Assembly: GCA_034231615.1 (NCBI GenBank) | Contig: CM067314.1 | Coordinates: 9,115,501 to 9,179,500 of the forward strand | DNA: 64,000 bases | Source: Meghimatium bilineatum | Lineage: Eukaryota > Mollusca > Gastropoda > Stylommatophora > Philomycidae | Reading direction: 5' to 3' | Part shown: positions 20,356 through 31,605 of the stretch, piece after piece | Layout: each line of letters opens with the position of its first letter | Numbering within the stretch: position 1 is the first letter of the stretch | Notes under the pieces: generated by a model | Told to the model about the DNA's origin: nothing | The model's input: only the letters and a program-made list of their open reading frames with translations | Database searches by the model: none | Made by a program: the position numbers and the translations under genes

Positions 20356-20984
20356 TAGCCATTTGTGGCTAGCTATTTAATTTCACATTGGGTGAAAAAC
20401 ACAAATGGACAAAAATAAACTTTGACAAAGTGGCAAACATGCTGGTCGTGCAGCCATTCAACAGAGCTGCTGGTGTTCACATCCAACGCCGGATTTAGAC
20501 TTGATAAGGCCCTAAGCTATTTGAGATATGGGGCCCTTTACAAGTCCAGATATTTTATGTCAGTGCCAAATATGATTTTTTTGTGGTCCTCAAGACAGTG
20601 GGAGCCCTAATCTATAGCGTTTTTAGATATATATTTTCAATCATGCACTGTTCACACCTAATTTCTGTGTCATCAAGGATCCTAAGTTAATACGTTAATT
20701 CAAGTAGGAAGCTTGAGGATAAATAAAAATAATTCTTACAGCTGACGGGAATAGAACCAGGTCTGCTTTAGCAGCACCGAATCGCTTTGCAACACAAGTA
20801 AACAGGGTTTCCGTACTTGACCAACCACATCTCTAATAATTAATATATTAACACGCGCTGAAGATGCTCAGCAAGGGCCATCTGATGGGGACACTCATAG
20901 ATAAAGAAGATACATGATTCAAACCTATCGCAAGGGCCAGAGTTGTGCCCTGATGTCGACGTCTGTTTAGGCGACATTAGACTC
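20356..20984. other. Unassigned region
   Basis: No recognisable gene or repeat. An open frame at 20422-20610 has no similarity I can name and no splice context. Confidence 0.45.
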
Positions 20985-21090
20985 GAAACACCATTGAGTC
21001 GGATGTCTGCTGGAACAGAGGGCGGAGCACTTATGAGAATGCCCCACGTGCTGTGAGGCCAGTTTCTAATCGAATCATGAAGAAGATACA
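20985..21090 (+). mobile_element. 3' end of I/Jockey-like LINE, same family as 15125-16841
   Basis: The plus-strand frame gives CLLEQRAEHL, then ECPTCCEASF and a stop, matching LLERRAEHLWECPACCDASF of the larger copy. After the stop comes TCGAATCATGAAGAAG, comparable with the short tail of that copy. Confidence 0.8.
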
Positions 21091-21149
21091 GGATATTTGG
21101 TAGTTACTTCTGCACGATTAGAATTCACTTGCAAGATTTCAAAAAGCCG

Positions 21150-21985
21150 ACTACGTAAATTACAAACTTACACCAAATTTTGAAACACAAATCTATCCCG
21201 ATGGAAACCAAACGACAATTCATAAATTTAATTCATACCAACATTGTGTTATCAATGTCAGACATGGACACTAACAAAAGAGCAAGAGAGAAAACTTACT
21301 ATGTGTGAAAAGAAATATCTAAGAAAAGCAACAAATAGAACAAGACGAGATCATGTGAGGAATAAGGCTATTACAAGAACTGTTGGAACAATATCTGTTC
21401 TCAAATAAATAGAACGCCTTTGTGTGTCAGGGCCCAAAAGGGGAGCAAAGAATAGTAACACTGTTTATCTTCCATGCATGTCGTAAAAGGCGATTAAGGA
21501 GGTTATGGGATGGAGATGGTTGTCCCATCCCATATAGGTTCAGTGACCCAAAGCCATGCTGAAGTCGAATGTGTCAGGCCGAAAGCTGCAGATATCGCAG
21601 CAATGCTGTAAACCATGAAAACAACGCATTCCGTTCACCGGACTACATCCTGTTAATGTGCAGGAGTTTGAGAACTAACGCAGTAGAAGAAGAAGAAGAA
21701 GAAATATATCGATAAACAGAGATAGAAAAGTTCGGCTACATAATGACAATAAACGCTTATTTGTCAGCGGCAAGAGAATACAACATGAAAATATAAACAA
21801 AAAAATGCAGAGGAAGACCACGAATAAGGTGATTGAAAGAATTACCAACACTCCGATACATCACAATATTACGGAATAGCAAGCGACTAAACTTGCCATA
21901 CCTCGAAAACCGAATGCAATTCAATCCTGCCACACGTTACAGCAAAATCAGAGAAAAGACAATACATAGATAGGTTATAACTGCG
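21150..21985 (+). mobile_element. LINE fragment interrupted by a family A repeat
   Basis: The left part (21150-21411) encodes PILKHKSIPMETKRQFINLI, MCEKKYLRKATNRTRRDHV and ITRTVGTIS. The right part (21706-21985) continues with a degraded IKWFGYI-like block and a KMQRKTTNKV-like basic block. A family A repeat sits between them. The left part is the same family as 28741-29150 and 13315-13625. Multiple frameshifts. Confidence 0.75.
21412..21705 (+). repeat. Interspersed repeat family A, copy in a LINE
   Basis: About 290 bp: GGGCCCAAAAGGGGAGCAAA start, TGTCGTAAAAGGCGATTAAG core, TCCCATCCCATATAGG, GACCCAAAGCCATGCTGAAG, GCAGATATCGCAGCAATGC and CGCATTCCGTTCACCGGACT blocks, ending in (GAA)n. Collinear with 22854 and 26124. 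The length, simple tail and lack of a coding frame suggest a SINE-type element, but I see no clear tRNA-like head. Confidence 0.88.
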
Positions 21986-22064
21986 GAATAGTTCGAGGTC
22001 TATTTCAAAGCTAATCTCGGGAGACATCATCATCATGTAGCATACCCTGAACAGGATATAGCAG

Positions 22065-22390
22065 TCATCATTTTATTCTTCCTTGAACTTTATTCAGAAG
22101 CCAGTCTTTCGGCTTCTGTTAGTGTCACGTTCAGGTGGTCTCTGGTGTCTTGCGTCATTCTTCTTGGTGTGCCACTTGTTTAGCATAATCCCCTTCATTA
22201 TGGTTTTTTTCTAGGCAGTCATGACGTTTGATATGGACAATATATTGTAGTTTTCTGGACAAAAGCATGTTGTTTATCCAGTTTTCTTTTACATTCATTT
22301 CTCTCAGGTGATCTTTTTGGTCCATGGTATTCTGAGGATTTTTTTCTATAACATTTCTTTCAAATTCTGCTATTTTTATCCTCACTTTGT
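22065..22390 (-). mobile_element. LINE 3' fragment
   Basis: Minus-strand frame with FERNVIEKNPQNTMDQKDHL, MNVKENWINNMLLSRKLQY, HIKRHDCLEK, then a degraded basic block and, past a stop, TQDTRDHLNVTLTEAERL (close to 4905-5490). Truncated and frameshifted. Confidence 0.78.
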
Positions 22391-22419
22391 TGCTGCTATA
22401 TCAATCTATAATTGATATA

Positions 22420-22565
22420 ACCCAAAAAAATAGCCAACAATTTAGAAATAATCAACAATCCAGATTTGAAATAATCATCAATCCAGATTTGAAATAATCA
22501 TCAATCCAGATTTGAAATAACCAAAAATCCAGATTTGAAATAACCAACAATCAAGAATTTAAATA
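22420..22565. repeat. 23-bp minisatellite, about 6 copies
   Basis: The unit contains AATCCAGATTTGAAATAA. Next to an AT-rich spacer (22566-22853) with nothing recognised. Confidence 0.85.
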
Positions 22566-22853
22566 ATTGTTCTAAATTCATGATTATGTCATTAGTCAAT
22601 GTTTTAAATTCACAATTATTTTATAGTTTTAACTTACAAATTTATCAACTTATGAATTTATCACAAATAAATTCATAGTTTTAGGATCTGCGATTTTTAA
22701 TTACAATCACATAATTCATCATTTTAATTTTCTTACTTGTACTTAGCGCCAGAAATTTATAATGTTTTATGTGTTAAACATCAAGATTTTCGTTATTAAG
22801 TGTAATGTATTTGTTTACATTTCACGATCAAGAAATTCATGAATTCATAAACA

Positions 22854-23130
22854 GTCGCCCGTATGTTGACGCGGCCCGAAAGGGGAGCAAAACATAACAG
22901 CTTTGTTTACTTTCCACGCATGTCGTAAAAGGCGACTAAGGAGGTTATGGGATGCAGTTGGCTGTCCCATCCCATATAGGGTCAGTGACCCAAAGCCATG
23001 CTGATGTGTCAGGTCAAAAGGCGCATATATCGCATCAATGCTGTAAACCATGAAAACAACGCATTCCGTTCTCCGGACTGTATCCTGCTAATCTGCAGGA
23101 ATTTGAGAACGAACGCAGAAGAACTAGAAG
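22854..23130 (+). repeat. Interspersed repeat family A, copy
   Basis: TCGCCCGT start, GGCCCGAAAGGGGAGCAAAA, TGTCGTAAAAGGCGACTAAG core, GACCCAAAGCCATGCTGATG and CGCATTCCGTTCTCCGGACT, ending near GCAGAAGAACTAGAAG. Well preserved. Confidence 0.9.
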
Positions 23131-23794
23131 ATAAACAGTCGCTGTCATAACTTCACAACACATTGGCACATTTCTAACTGGAAAACAACATGTAATTTCC
23201 CTCGGAAATAAAATGTTAATACTCAAGTTATGGTACTTTTTCGATACTGTGGATTGTACACAAATGACTTAGCTATGACGTTTCAGATCTACGATGCCCT
23301 GGCCCCTAGAAACACATATCCATTACTCCATTGAACAAGATGTTCCACGATATCGCAGAGATCGATCTATTATCGATGAAGATTTCTCTCACGGGGCGTA
23401 TTTATGTTGGAATATTTGCTTTATAAACAGATTTATTTATGTTGAAATATTTGCTTTATAAACAGATTTATTTATCATGAGAATCGTATTGTAATCTAGC
23501 TAGAAAATAGAATGCCCGAATGGCCAAACGAAAGTGGCATCAGGAATATAAAAACATACAATTATATCTCAGCTGTAGCATTATAGATATCAGAAATACG
23601 TATTGCCGATATAAATTTAAACACAAAAAAAAACGTTTATCACAGATGTAACGATTTTATTAAATCTCCTGTAACAGTTTTATTAAATACCGTAACATTT
23701 TTGATAAATCTCTTGTAGTTACAAGTGGTATTTTTTGATATCATGGGCAGTTACTCTTATCATCGATATCATTCATTCATATATAGAGCCGTTT
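23131..23794. other. Unassigned AT-rich region with a short duplication
   Basis: Nothing coding. A roughly 38-bp direct duplication containing ATTTGCTTTATAAACAGATT occurs at 23398-23475. Confidence 0.5.
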
Positions 23795-24312
23795 CTATAT
23801 ACTGGGGGAAGTTACCTTAATCAAGTTTCTATACAGCGGGGGAAGTCACCTTAATCAAGTTTCTATACAGTGGGGGAAGTCACCTTAATCAAATTTCTAT
23901 ATACTAGGGGAAGTTACCTTAATCAAGTTTCTATACAGCGGGGGAAGTCACCTTAATCAAGTTTCTATATACTGGGGGAAGTCACCTTAATCAAGTTTCT
24001 ATATAGTGGGGGAAGTCACCTTAATCAAGTTTCTATATACTGGGGGAAGTCACCTTAATCAAGTTTCTATATAGTGGGGGAAGTCACCTTAATCAAGTTT
24101 CTATATAGTGGGAGGGGGAAGTCACCTTAATCAAGTTTCTATATAGTGGGGGGGGAAGTCACCTTAATCAAGTTTCTATATAGTGGGGGAAGTTACATTA
24201 ATCAAGTTTCTATATAGTGGGGGAAGTCACCTTAATCAAGTTTCTATATAGTGGAGGAAGTCACCTTAATCAAATTTCTATTTACAGGGTGAAGTCACCT
24301 TAATCAAGTTTA
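23795..24312. repeat. 34-bp minisatellite, about 15 copies
   Basis: The unit contains TCTATATAGTGGGGGAAGTC and ACCTTAATCAAGT. G-run length varies between copies (AGTGGGAGGGGG and AGTGGGGGGGG forms). Confidence 0.95.
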
Positions 24313-24437
24313 TATCATTTCTGTTGAAGTGATCATCAATCTTTCCAGGAACCGTGTTACGGACATCCTAGTTAAGTCCAGGATCTGATTAGCGAGAATT
24401 TCTCACAAGAACATACCGTTGTTTACAATGATGAGTC

Positions 24438-24947
<510 letters not shown>

Positions 24948-25129
24948 CGTATGTCTGTCAGTATTTCTGTCATAAGTTGGTCAATAAATGCCAGTAAGCT
25001 TACGGAAAGAAAAGGTGGAGGGTGTATGTCCAACTCAAAGTAAATTTCTTCGTCTGGCCCTACCTATGTTTGTACCTCGTGTCTTTGATGTCCATCTTTT
25101 ATTTTATTGATCTTTCTCTAGCAGTGTAT

Positions 25130-25560
25130 CCAACTCTTCATCTGTTGTAGGAACAAAGTGGTCTATCTATATATTCGTTGAGCGCTGAACATGGAGCATA
25201 AAGGCTGAAACCAGCGTTCTCCAGTTTGAATGATGTGATGCTAATGTGTGCAATTCTTATATTTTGTTGAACCTATAGTCATACCTTCTTTGATGATTGT
25301 TCTGCGAAGAATATCTCTTGGTCTTCTTCTTTTTATTTTTCCATCTAGTACCCATTTTATTGCTTGTGGTGGCAGTCTGTTTTCAGTCATTCTAAGTACA
25401 TGTACTATAAAAGTCCAGCGTTGGCTTCTTATTGTTGTAGAAACATATTGCTGTTTGGTGTCTTCTCTTATTTGCAATATTTGACTTGAATTCTTCCCAG
25501 CAATATTTAAGAAGCTTCTAAGACATTTATTACAGGGTGGTAGTAAATAGGAACCCATTT
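25130..25560 (-). mobile_element. LINE 3' fragment
   Basis: Minus-strand frame with IRSQRWTFIVHVLRMTENRL, PPQAIKWVLDGKIKRRRPRD, ILRRTIIKEGMTIGSTK, then after a stop a degraded GERWFQPLCSMFSAQRIY. It belongs to the LINE group of 11301, 11895 and 60070. Confidence 0.82.
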
Positions 25561-25589
25561 GATGTCCAAATAATGTGATTTATTATTAT

Positions 25590-25775
25590 TTAATAATTTC
25601 CATACATTATGTTATAATTATTATAAGTCGGATGTTTTTACAGTGTAATTTGTTCCTTACATTATGTTACACCTTTTATAAGTCGGATGTTTTTACAGTG
25701 CATTTTGTTCCTTACATTATATTATACCTATTATAAGTCGGATGTTTTTACTGTGTAATTTGTTCCTTCTCCAAA
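25590..25775. repeat. About 62-bp tandem repeat, 3 copies
   Basis: The unit contains ATTATAAGTCGGATGTTTTT and AATTTGTTCCTTACATTATG. Copies are about 90% alike by eye. Confidence 0.88.
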
Positions 25776-26123
25776 CGAAGTGATTGTTTGTTCTCAAACA
25801 TTTTATTTCAATCTTGACGAGCATGTACTTTGACAAAGATCAGATGAAGTCCAGCGGCGCGATCATTCATTATGTGTATCCCATATGCATATTATAATTC
25901 TACTTTTTAACCAAAGTACAACAGAAATACACTTGCCTTTATCCAATAGAGATAGTCAGAATGTATGAACATAATTTAATCTTTTTCTAGCCGAAGAATT
26001 TTGTATCTCACATGATTATTCTTCGTTTAATTTGTTCCATAGTGTATAGAGATTTCATCAAAATCATATGTAACCAAACCAGGGTCTATTTTTGTAATTT
26101 ATTAATTCCTAGACAGGGTAGTT
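25776..26123. other. Unassigned AT-rich region
   Basis: No open frame or repeat recognised between the 62-bp repeat and the family A copy. Confidence 0.5.
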
Positions 26124-26405
26124 ATCGCCCGTAGTCGTCGGGGCCCGAAAGGGGAGCAAAGAATAGGAACACTGTTTACCTTACACGCATGTCGTAAAAG
26201 GCGACTAAGGAGGTTGTGGGATGGAATTGGCTTTCCCATCTCATATAGGGTCATAGACCCAAAGCAATGCTGAAGTCGGATGTTGCAGGCCGAAAGGTGC
26301 AGATATCGCAGCAATGTTGTAAACTATGACACAACGCATTCCGTTCTCCGGATTACATCCTGCTAATCTGCAGGAGTTTGAGAACGAACGCAGAACAAGA
26401 AGAAG
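26124..26405 (+). repeat. Interspersed repeat family A, copy
   Basis: TCGCCCGTAGTCGTCGGGGC start, the same internal blocks as the other copies (core TGTCGTAAAAGGCGACTAAG), and an (AAGAAGAAG) end. The alignment with 22854 and 21412 is continuous over about 280 bp. Confidence 0.9.
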
Positions 26406-26489
26406 AGTAATTATATATACCACATCGTTCAACCATTCACTTCCCCCCCTCTCTCAGCAACATCGAGACCATTTCCGGTTGCTAAAATT

Positions 26490-26722
26490 GTGTATCATCA
26501 TCATCATCATCATGTGCCATGCAGACTGGCGTAGGCGATCATGGCTCTCCACAGCTCTCTGTCTCCAGTATTATGCATGAAGATCGCTATTGTTTCTCTG
26601 CCGTGCCAGGTTGTCAAAGTGTCTAATGTTTTCTCACGTTGTCGCCCCCTCTATCTCTTTTGCCTTCAATCTTACCTGTTGTGACTGTGTTCTCCAAACC
26701 TGCCTGTCTCATGAAGTGGCCA
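26490..26722 (-). mobile_element. RTE-like LINE 3' end with (ATG)n tail
   Basis: On the minus strand, broken frames show the family's GHFMRQAGLEN-like start, a KIEGKR-like basic block and the RQSAWHM end, followed directly by (ATG)6. Very close in sequence to 37210-37918 (same family, same tail). 5'-truncated. Confidence 0.82.
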
Positions 26723-26780
26723 AAAAAAATGAAGAAAATTGTGCATAATGATATCATTTTCTGCCTATTTGTTATCATAT

Positions 26781-26909
26781 GTAAAGTAAAGTAAAGTAAA
26801 GTAAAGTAAAGTAAAGTAAAGTAAAGTAAAGTAAAGTAAAGTAAAGTAAAGTAAAGTAAAGTAAAGTAAAGTAAAGTAAAGTAAAGTAAAGTAAAGTAAA
26901 GTAAAGTAA
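26781..26909. repeat. (GTAAA)n pentanucleotide microsatellite
   Basis: About 26 perfect units. Read on the minus strand it is (TTTAC)n, exactly at the 3' end of the adjoining SINE, so it is the expanded SINE tail. Confidence 0.97.
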
Positions 26910-27162
26910 CTCATATCATTTATTAATGCCGTAGGGGTGTGAGATGTTAGCGATCTCACATTTCAGAGGATCTGCAAATGAGGGTGGTAGTCATGCCCTC
27001 TGCCTCGCAGTCTTTACTTCCTTGATTAACCCGGTACCCATTTAAGGCTGGGTCGAACCGGGAGCCGGTGCGATCTGACAAACATTTCCGCCTCAAGTGG
27101 GGAATAACCCAGGACCACTCATATGCGAAGCCAGTGCGCTAACCACTGCGCTAATGCGGCTC
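26910..27162 (-). mobile_element. tRNA-derived SINE (body), copy 1
   Basis: The minus strand starts GAGCCGCATTAGCGCAGTGG. The polymerase III A box TAGCGCAGTGG lies at 27143-27153 and a B-box-like GGGTTATTCCCC at 27099-27110, with about the spacing of a tRNA gene. A unique body follows (including CCCGGTTCGACCCAG and a TGTGAGATCGCTAACATCTC hairpin), then the (TTTAC)n tail. A second copy at 34240-34470 has the better B box (GAGTTCATTCCCC). Promoter, body and tail make this a canonical SINE about 250 bp long. Confidence 0.9.
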
Positions 27163-28504
27163 AAATGTAATATATTATGAATCATATATTAAATAGTGTG
27201 GCACACGGCTGAGAGGCTGCAAAATCCCTCCCTTCAACTTCTTAACGGGAAACATGAAGTATTTGACAGTTTGAAACATTATATAATATTTTTGCAGAAT
27301 TCAGCATTATTCATAATTTCAGGTAACCATTACTGATAAAGTGATCACAGGATTTGCTTGATTTAGCTCCTTGTCTTGCAGCGCTTGTTATATATAATCA
27401 GAGAATTATTGTAAGCTTTCTGACATATATACTTATACCTTTTCTGTCTCCTTGCTTTGAAATTTTACGAAAAATATCAATTTCCCCATTCTATTAACTC
27501 TTTACCTTTGTGCTTTGTTGCTTCCGTGACTGAGATAAGTCGCAGTAAATCGATAAATTTATAATTTTAATCATCATCATGTGACATATTTTTTTCAGAA
27601 AGTAGTTTTCCGTATGGATCTAATGAATTCTCCTCGGTCTTGAGCACGGTGTTCCGCCTCCTTTAGCTAGGGACATTCAGTTTCCTTGAACTTTCGTTAC
27701 ATTCTCTCGGCTGTTTTATTTACATAATAAATGACAAACACAAGCCTATTCTGAACTTTCACATTTCAAATGATTCATTCTTGTCAGAAATATGTTCAAT
27801 TTCTATCAAATCAAAAAGATTACAACATGGTGTCTTGTTGTTTATTCAAGGTCCATGTATCATTGCAATAAGTTATGCAAAATATACTATGTATGTTTGT
27901 TAGGTTTTCTGGCATCCCCGGGATTACGACCAATAGAGCTCCTATACAACTTTCTGCAATATAGAGGTTTCCTCACAGCATTATGTCAAAGGTTATTCCA
28001 ACAATCAGCGGTGCGCAATAGCATGGGAATAAGCATCCTACTAAAGTTATTTAGTTGATCTTCTTGGGTGGCACATTTGGCAGTAGTTATTTCTCTCCAT
28101 GTTGACCACCCCGTTGCAAGTTGATGTAGTAGTTGTTTGAATATTACTTATGTCAAATATTGAGCTTTCCATGTTGATTGTTCTGTTTAGAGTTTCTTTT
28201 GAAACTCACCAATCTGAAGCACTTGTCCAAGATACCTTATACTAACCCATTGTTACAATTTATAATTCTTATCTTCACAAAGACATTTTTTGTCGAAACG
28301 TCGATGCTGCGTATTCATCCAGAGTGAAATTATTATTGAACCCATTTTAACTGTTTTTTTCCTGTCATTTATTATACGTGACATGAAGTTTTACTGCAAT
28401 CTTCAATTTATTTACATGTTTTTAAAACTTATTGGAAATCAAACTGTTACTTTCACAACATTATGTAGATAAGAAATAATTGTTCTATTTAGACACAGTG
28501 GCTT
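27163..28504. other. 1.3 kb with nothing recognised
   Basis: AT-rich, no LINE motifs, no tandem array, and no exon-like frame with convincing splice sites. Small open frames (27792-28058, 28290-28472) show no family resemblance. This is one of the longest apparently unique stretches in the window. Confidence 0.5.
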
Positions 28505-28740
28505 TTTTCTCATTGGGCCTATTGATGTCCAGTAAGATATAGATGTTTTTACTCATTAGGCCTGTTAATGTCCAGTAATATAGATGTTTTCTGTTTAGGC
28601 CTGTTGAAGTCCAGTAATATAGATGTTTTCTGTTTAGGCCTGTTAAAGTCCAGTAATATAGATGTTTTCTGTTTAGGCCTGATGATGCCCAGTAATATAG
28701 ATGTTTTCTGTTTAGGCCTGTTGATGCCCAGAAAACAAAT
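28505..28740. repeat. About 40-bp minisatellite, 6 copies
   Basis: The unit contains CAGTAATATAGATGTTTTCT and GTTTAGGCCTGTTGA. It is related to the array at 29155-29830 (shared TAGGCCTATTGATGTCCAGT), and a LINE fragment separates the two. Confidence 0.92.
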
Positions 28741-29150
28741 TACAACGAATTACAGTGACACACACACACACACACACTTGCTCCGTACAATCTGCGAACA
28801 ACACACCATGAAACTAAACATATCTACAACAGAGACTATGAAGATAAGCAGAACTCAAAGCCAGTTACATGTATATGTCAATGGTACAAAACTAAAGCAA
28901 GTCCTAGAGTTTAAACACATAGGAAGTCTATTTACGGAGGTTGGTAAACTCGAGAGAGAGATTGAAACAAGGTGCCAAAAAGCATATGTTGTGACTTACC
29001 AACTGTCACCAATACTTAAACATAAATCAATCTGCCTGGCTACAAAACGACAATTGATAAACATTATTTTATACCACCTCTGTGTTACCAATGTCAAACA
29101 TGGACTTTGAAAAAGACACTAGTGAAAAAGAGACCAGTTTGAGAAATGAG
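28741..29150 (+). mobile_element. LINE reverse-transcriptase fragment inside an array
   Basis: The plus-strand frame has MKLNISTTETMKISRTQSQL, GTKLKQVLEFKHIGSLFTEV, IETRCQKAYVVTYQLSPILK and KSICLATKRQLINIILYH, the post-palm region of a LINE reverse transcriptase. A (CA)9 run precedes it. It lies between two parts of one minisatellite, so it probably inserted into it. Confidence 0.82.
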
Positions 29151-29154
29151 ATGT

Positions 29155-29830
29155 TTGAGGAAAGGATAATTAGGCCTATTGATGTCCAGTAAGATAATAG
29201 TTATTTTTCTATTGCTGTCCGTTCAATAAGATATAATTATTTTCAAGGACATAACTAAAATTGAATTTTCAAAAGTGGATGTAACAAATGGTCATCATCA
29301 ATTGTGATGGACAAACAACAATTATTTTCTGTTGATGTCCAGTAAAATTTAGTTATTTTCTAATGATGTCCAGTAAGATAATAGTTATTTTCTATTGATG
29401 TCCAGTAAGATAATAGTTATTTTCTATTGATGTCCAGTAAGATGTATTTCTTTTCTATTGGTGTTCAGGAAGATAACAGTTATTTTCTATTGATGTCCAG
29501 TAAGATAATAGTTATTTTCTATTGATGTCCAGTAAGATAATAGTTATTTTCTATTGATGTCCAGTAAGATGTATTTCTTTTCTATTGGTGTTCAGGAAGA
29601 TAACAGTTATTTTCTATTGATGTCCAGTAAGATAATAGTTATTTTCTATTGATGTCCAGTAAGATAATAGTTATTTTCTATTGATGTCCAGTAAGATGTA
29701 TTTCTTTTCTATTGGTGTTCAGGAAGATAACAGTTATTTTCTATTGATGTCCAGAAAGATAATAGTTATTTTCTATTGATGTTCAGTAACATCTAATTGT
29801 TTCTCTTGGCGACCAATAAGATCTATTTGA
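29155..29830. repeat. 32-bp minisatellite with higher-order repeat
   Basis: The basic unit is GATGTCCAGTAAGATAATAG plus TTATTTTCTATT. Between about 29395 and 29770, groups of four units recur in the same order, with a distinctive GATGTATTTCTTTTCTATTG and GTGTTCAGGAAGATAACAG pair: a higher-order unit of about 125 bp seen three times. Confidence 0.93.
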
Positions 29831-30914
29831 TTTGTAATGATGTCTTGTAAGAGGCAAGCAAATATTACCAGTGAAGAAAATCTGTAGTCAAAAATATTGT
29901 ATCAAGATTTATCATCATCATCATCAGCACCATTATTATCATTATGGCGGTGGTCACTGTCCACTTACCTTATCTCAATAGGAACTGTCAGAAACCAATA
30001 TTTCAATAATTATATAAGCATGTCGGGCTTGTTTGAATGTTGAGGAATATTACAATCTCACTGACCGCACCATCTGAGATGACCATAGCTAACGTTCAAT
30101 CCTCTCAGGTACATAGCTACATCAAAGTTCAATACAAGTGTCACACCATGAATTCTATCTAACACAATTTAATTTGAATGTAGTGGTCAAGTTGGACACT
30201 TATTTCAGACTTAGTCAAGAACGGGTTCACAATCGTGTCTTTAAAATCTCTGAATTTCGAATGATCCGGACCTCAGAAACAGAGGTTGTCATGTGTGAGT
30301 GTTGTCAGTTGTTGTATCGTGATGGCGTCGGGTAAATGTTGCAGTTGACAAATTATTGACGCTTTGAACTAACAGAAAACATGAAGTTCTGTTATCGTAA
30401 GTTAAGATATTCCCTTATAAGGAGGTCTCGCTGACAACATCTTGGCTGTCAATCTAAGAGAAGGACAGGAGGAATGTCTGTCGTATGGCGGGGAAACGAC
30501 ACGCCCCTTGTGGAATTGTGACCGGACTCGGGAAATGACGTCTGTAAACTAAGTCCATCATTGGCTGCTTGGAAAGTCCAAATATTGGATGGGTCAATAC
30601 AACCAACTCTTGTCGTCTGCCGCTGATTTCAAGAGGGCTGGAATACTGTCCCGATCTGCGTGGAGGACACGGGGCAGAGAAGTGGAAATGGGGAGTCATT
30701 CAGACAATGACGTTGAACCGTTCAGAAACATGTTAGTGTGTCAGGATTAATACAGCTTACATTTGTAGATTTAGCATTTTTTGTAACTATCTTCTAGGCC
30801 TTATCTCTTAAACAGTTGTTACCAAGATCGTTGTCTAATATTCTGTTCACTTTCTGGAACTTTCTTGTTCTTCTGCGATTGTTCACAAACTACTGCAGTT
30901 TCAGTTAATAAATA
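29831..30914. other. 1.1 kb unassigned region
   Basis: No recognisable gene. A more GC-rich patch (about 30440-30720) contains an open minus-strand frame (30454-30699) without known similarity; it could be a conserved non-coding block or chance. Confidence 0.45.
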
Positions 30915-31130
30915 CTTCACGTTCCGTACCGAGTGGCGTAGGCGATCATGTCTCTTGTGTGGTTAATAAGTTCAATTGGTGACTTTTTTCCGTACCACAA
31001 TGACTGTCGATGCAGAAATTTCTCTCTTTGTCTTCCTCTGTCTTTTCTCTCATCAATCTTTCCCGTGGTGGCTTATGCTTAAAGTTTTGCTCTTTTCATA
31101 ACATACCCAAAAAATCTTGATTGTCTTGCT
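30915..31130 (-). mobile_element. RTE-like LINE 3' fragment
   Basis: The minus-strand translation includes a GKIDERKDRGRQREKFL block and an RDMIAYATRYGT end, the same C terminus as in 33001-33285 (GKIKGRRDRGRQREKLLD; MIAYANRHGT). The upstream side runs into a 33-bp array. Confidence 0.78.
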
Positions 31131-31139
31131 TGTAATTTT

Positions 31140-31382
31140 TGCTTTAATTTGTCTTGAATCTAGGCTTCTACTTGATTTAATTTGTCTTGAATCTAGGCTT
31201 CTACTTGATTTAATTTGTCTTGAATCTAGGCTTCTACTTGATTTAATTTGTCTTGAATCTATTCATCTACTTGATTTAATTTGTCTTGAATCTAGGCTTC
31301 TACTTGATTTAATTTGTCTTGAATCTATTCATCTACTTGATTTAATTTGTCTTGAATCTAGGCTTCTACTTGATTTAATTTA
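31140..31382. repeat. 33-bp minisatellite derived from LINE coding sequence
   Basis: Seven copies of a unit with TTGTCTTGAATCTAGGCTTC. On the minus strand the first unit continues the reverse-transcriptase frame (INDAKLNQVEA then a stop), the usual peptide before KYLGS in this family, so the repeat unit was copied from the LINE itself. Confidence 0.85.
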
Positions 31383-31385
31383 GCA

Positions 31386-31605
31386 TCATTGATATTTCTA
31401 TGCTGCATCTTGTCGGTATGTATGTCTTTGAAACAATCATTACTTCTGTTTTCTTCTTGTTTAGACCGAGGTATTTGCTTTCATTTTCTTGTACTACTAT
31501 GTCTAACATGGCTTGAAGTTCTTGTTCACTCCCTGCTATCAGAACTGTATCGTCAGCGTACCTTAGATTATTCAGATTGTAACCTCCAACTGCTATTCCT
31601 GACAT
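31386..31605 (-). mobile_element. LINE reverse-transcriptase palm fragment (YADD)
   Basis: Minus-strand frame GIAVGGYNLNNLRYADDTVL, IAGSEQELQAMLDIVVQENE, LNKKKTEVMIVSKT. The YADD polymerase motif is intact. It lies head-to-head with the plus-strand fragment at 31606, which carries the part of the protein that should follow it. Confidence 0.88.

Noticed and set aside
26910-27162. Functional tRNA gene
   Set aside because: A- and B-box-like elements exist, but the sequence does not fold into a proper cloverleaf by eye, continues into a repeat body and ends in a simple tail; it is a SINE.
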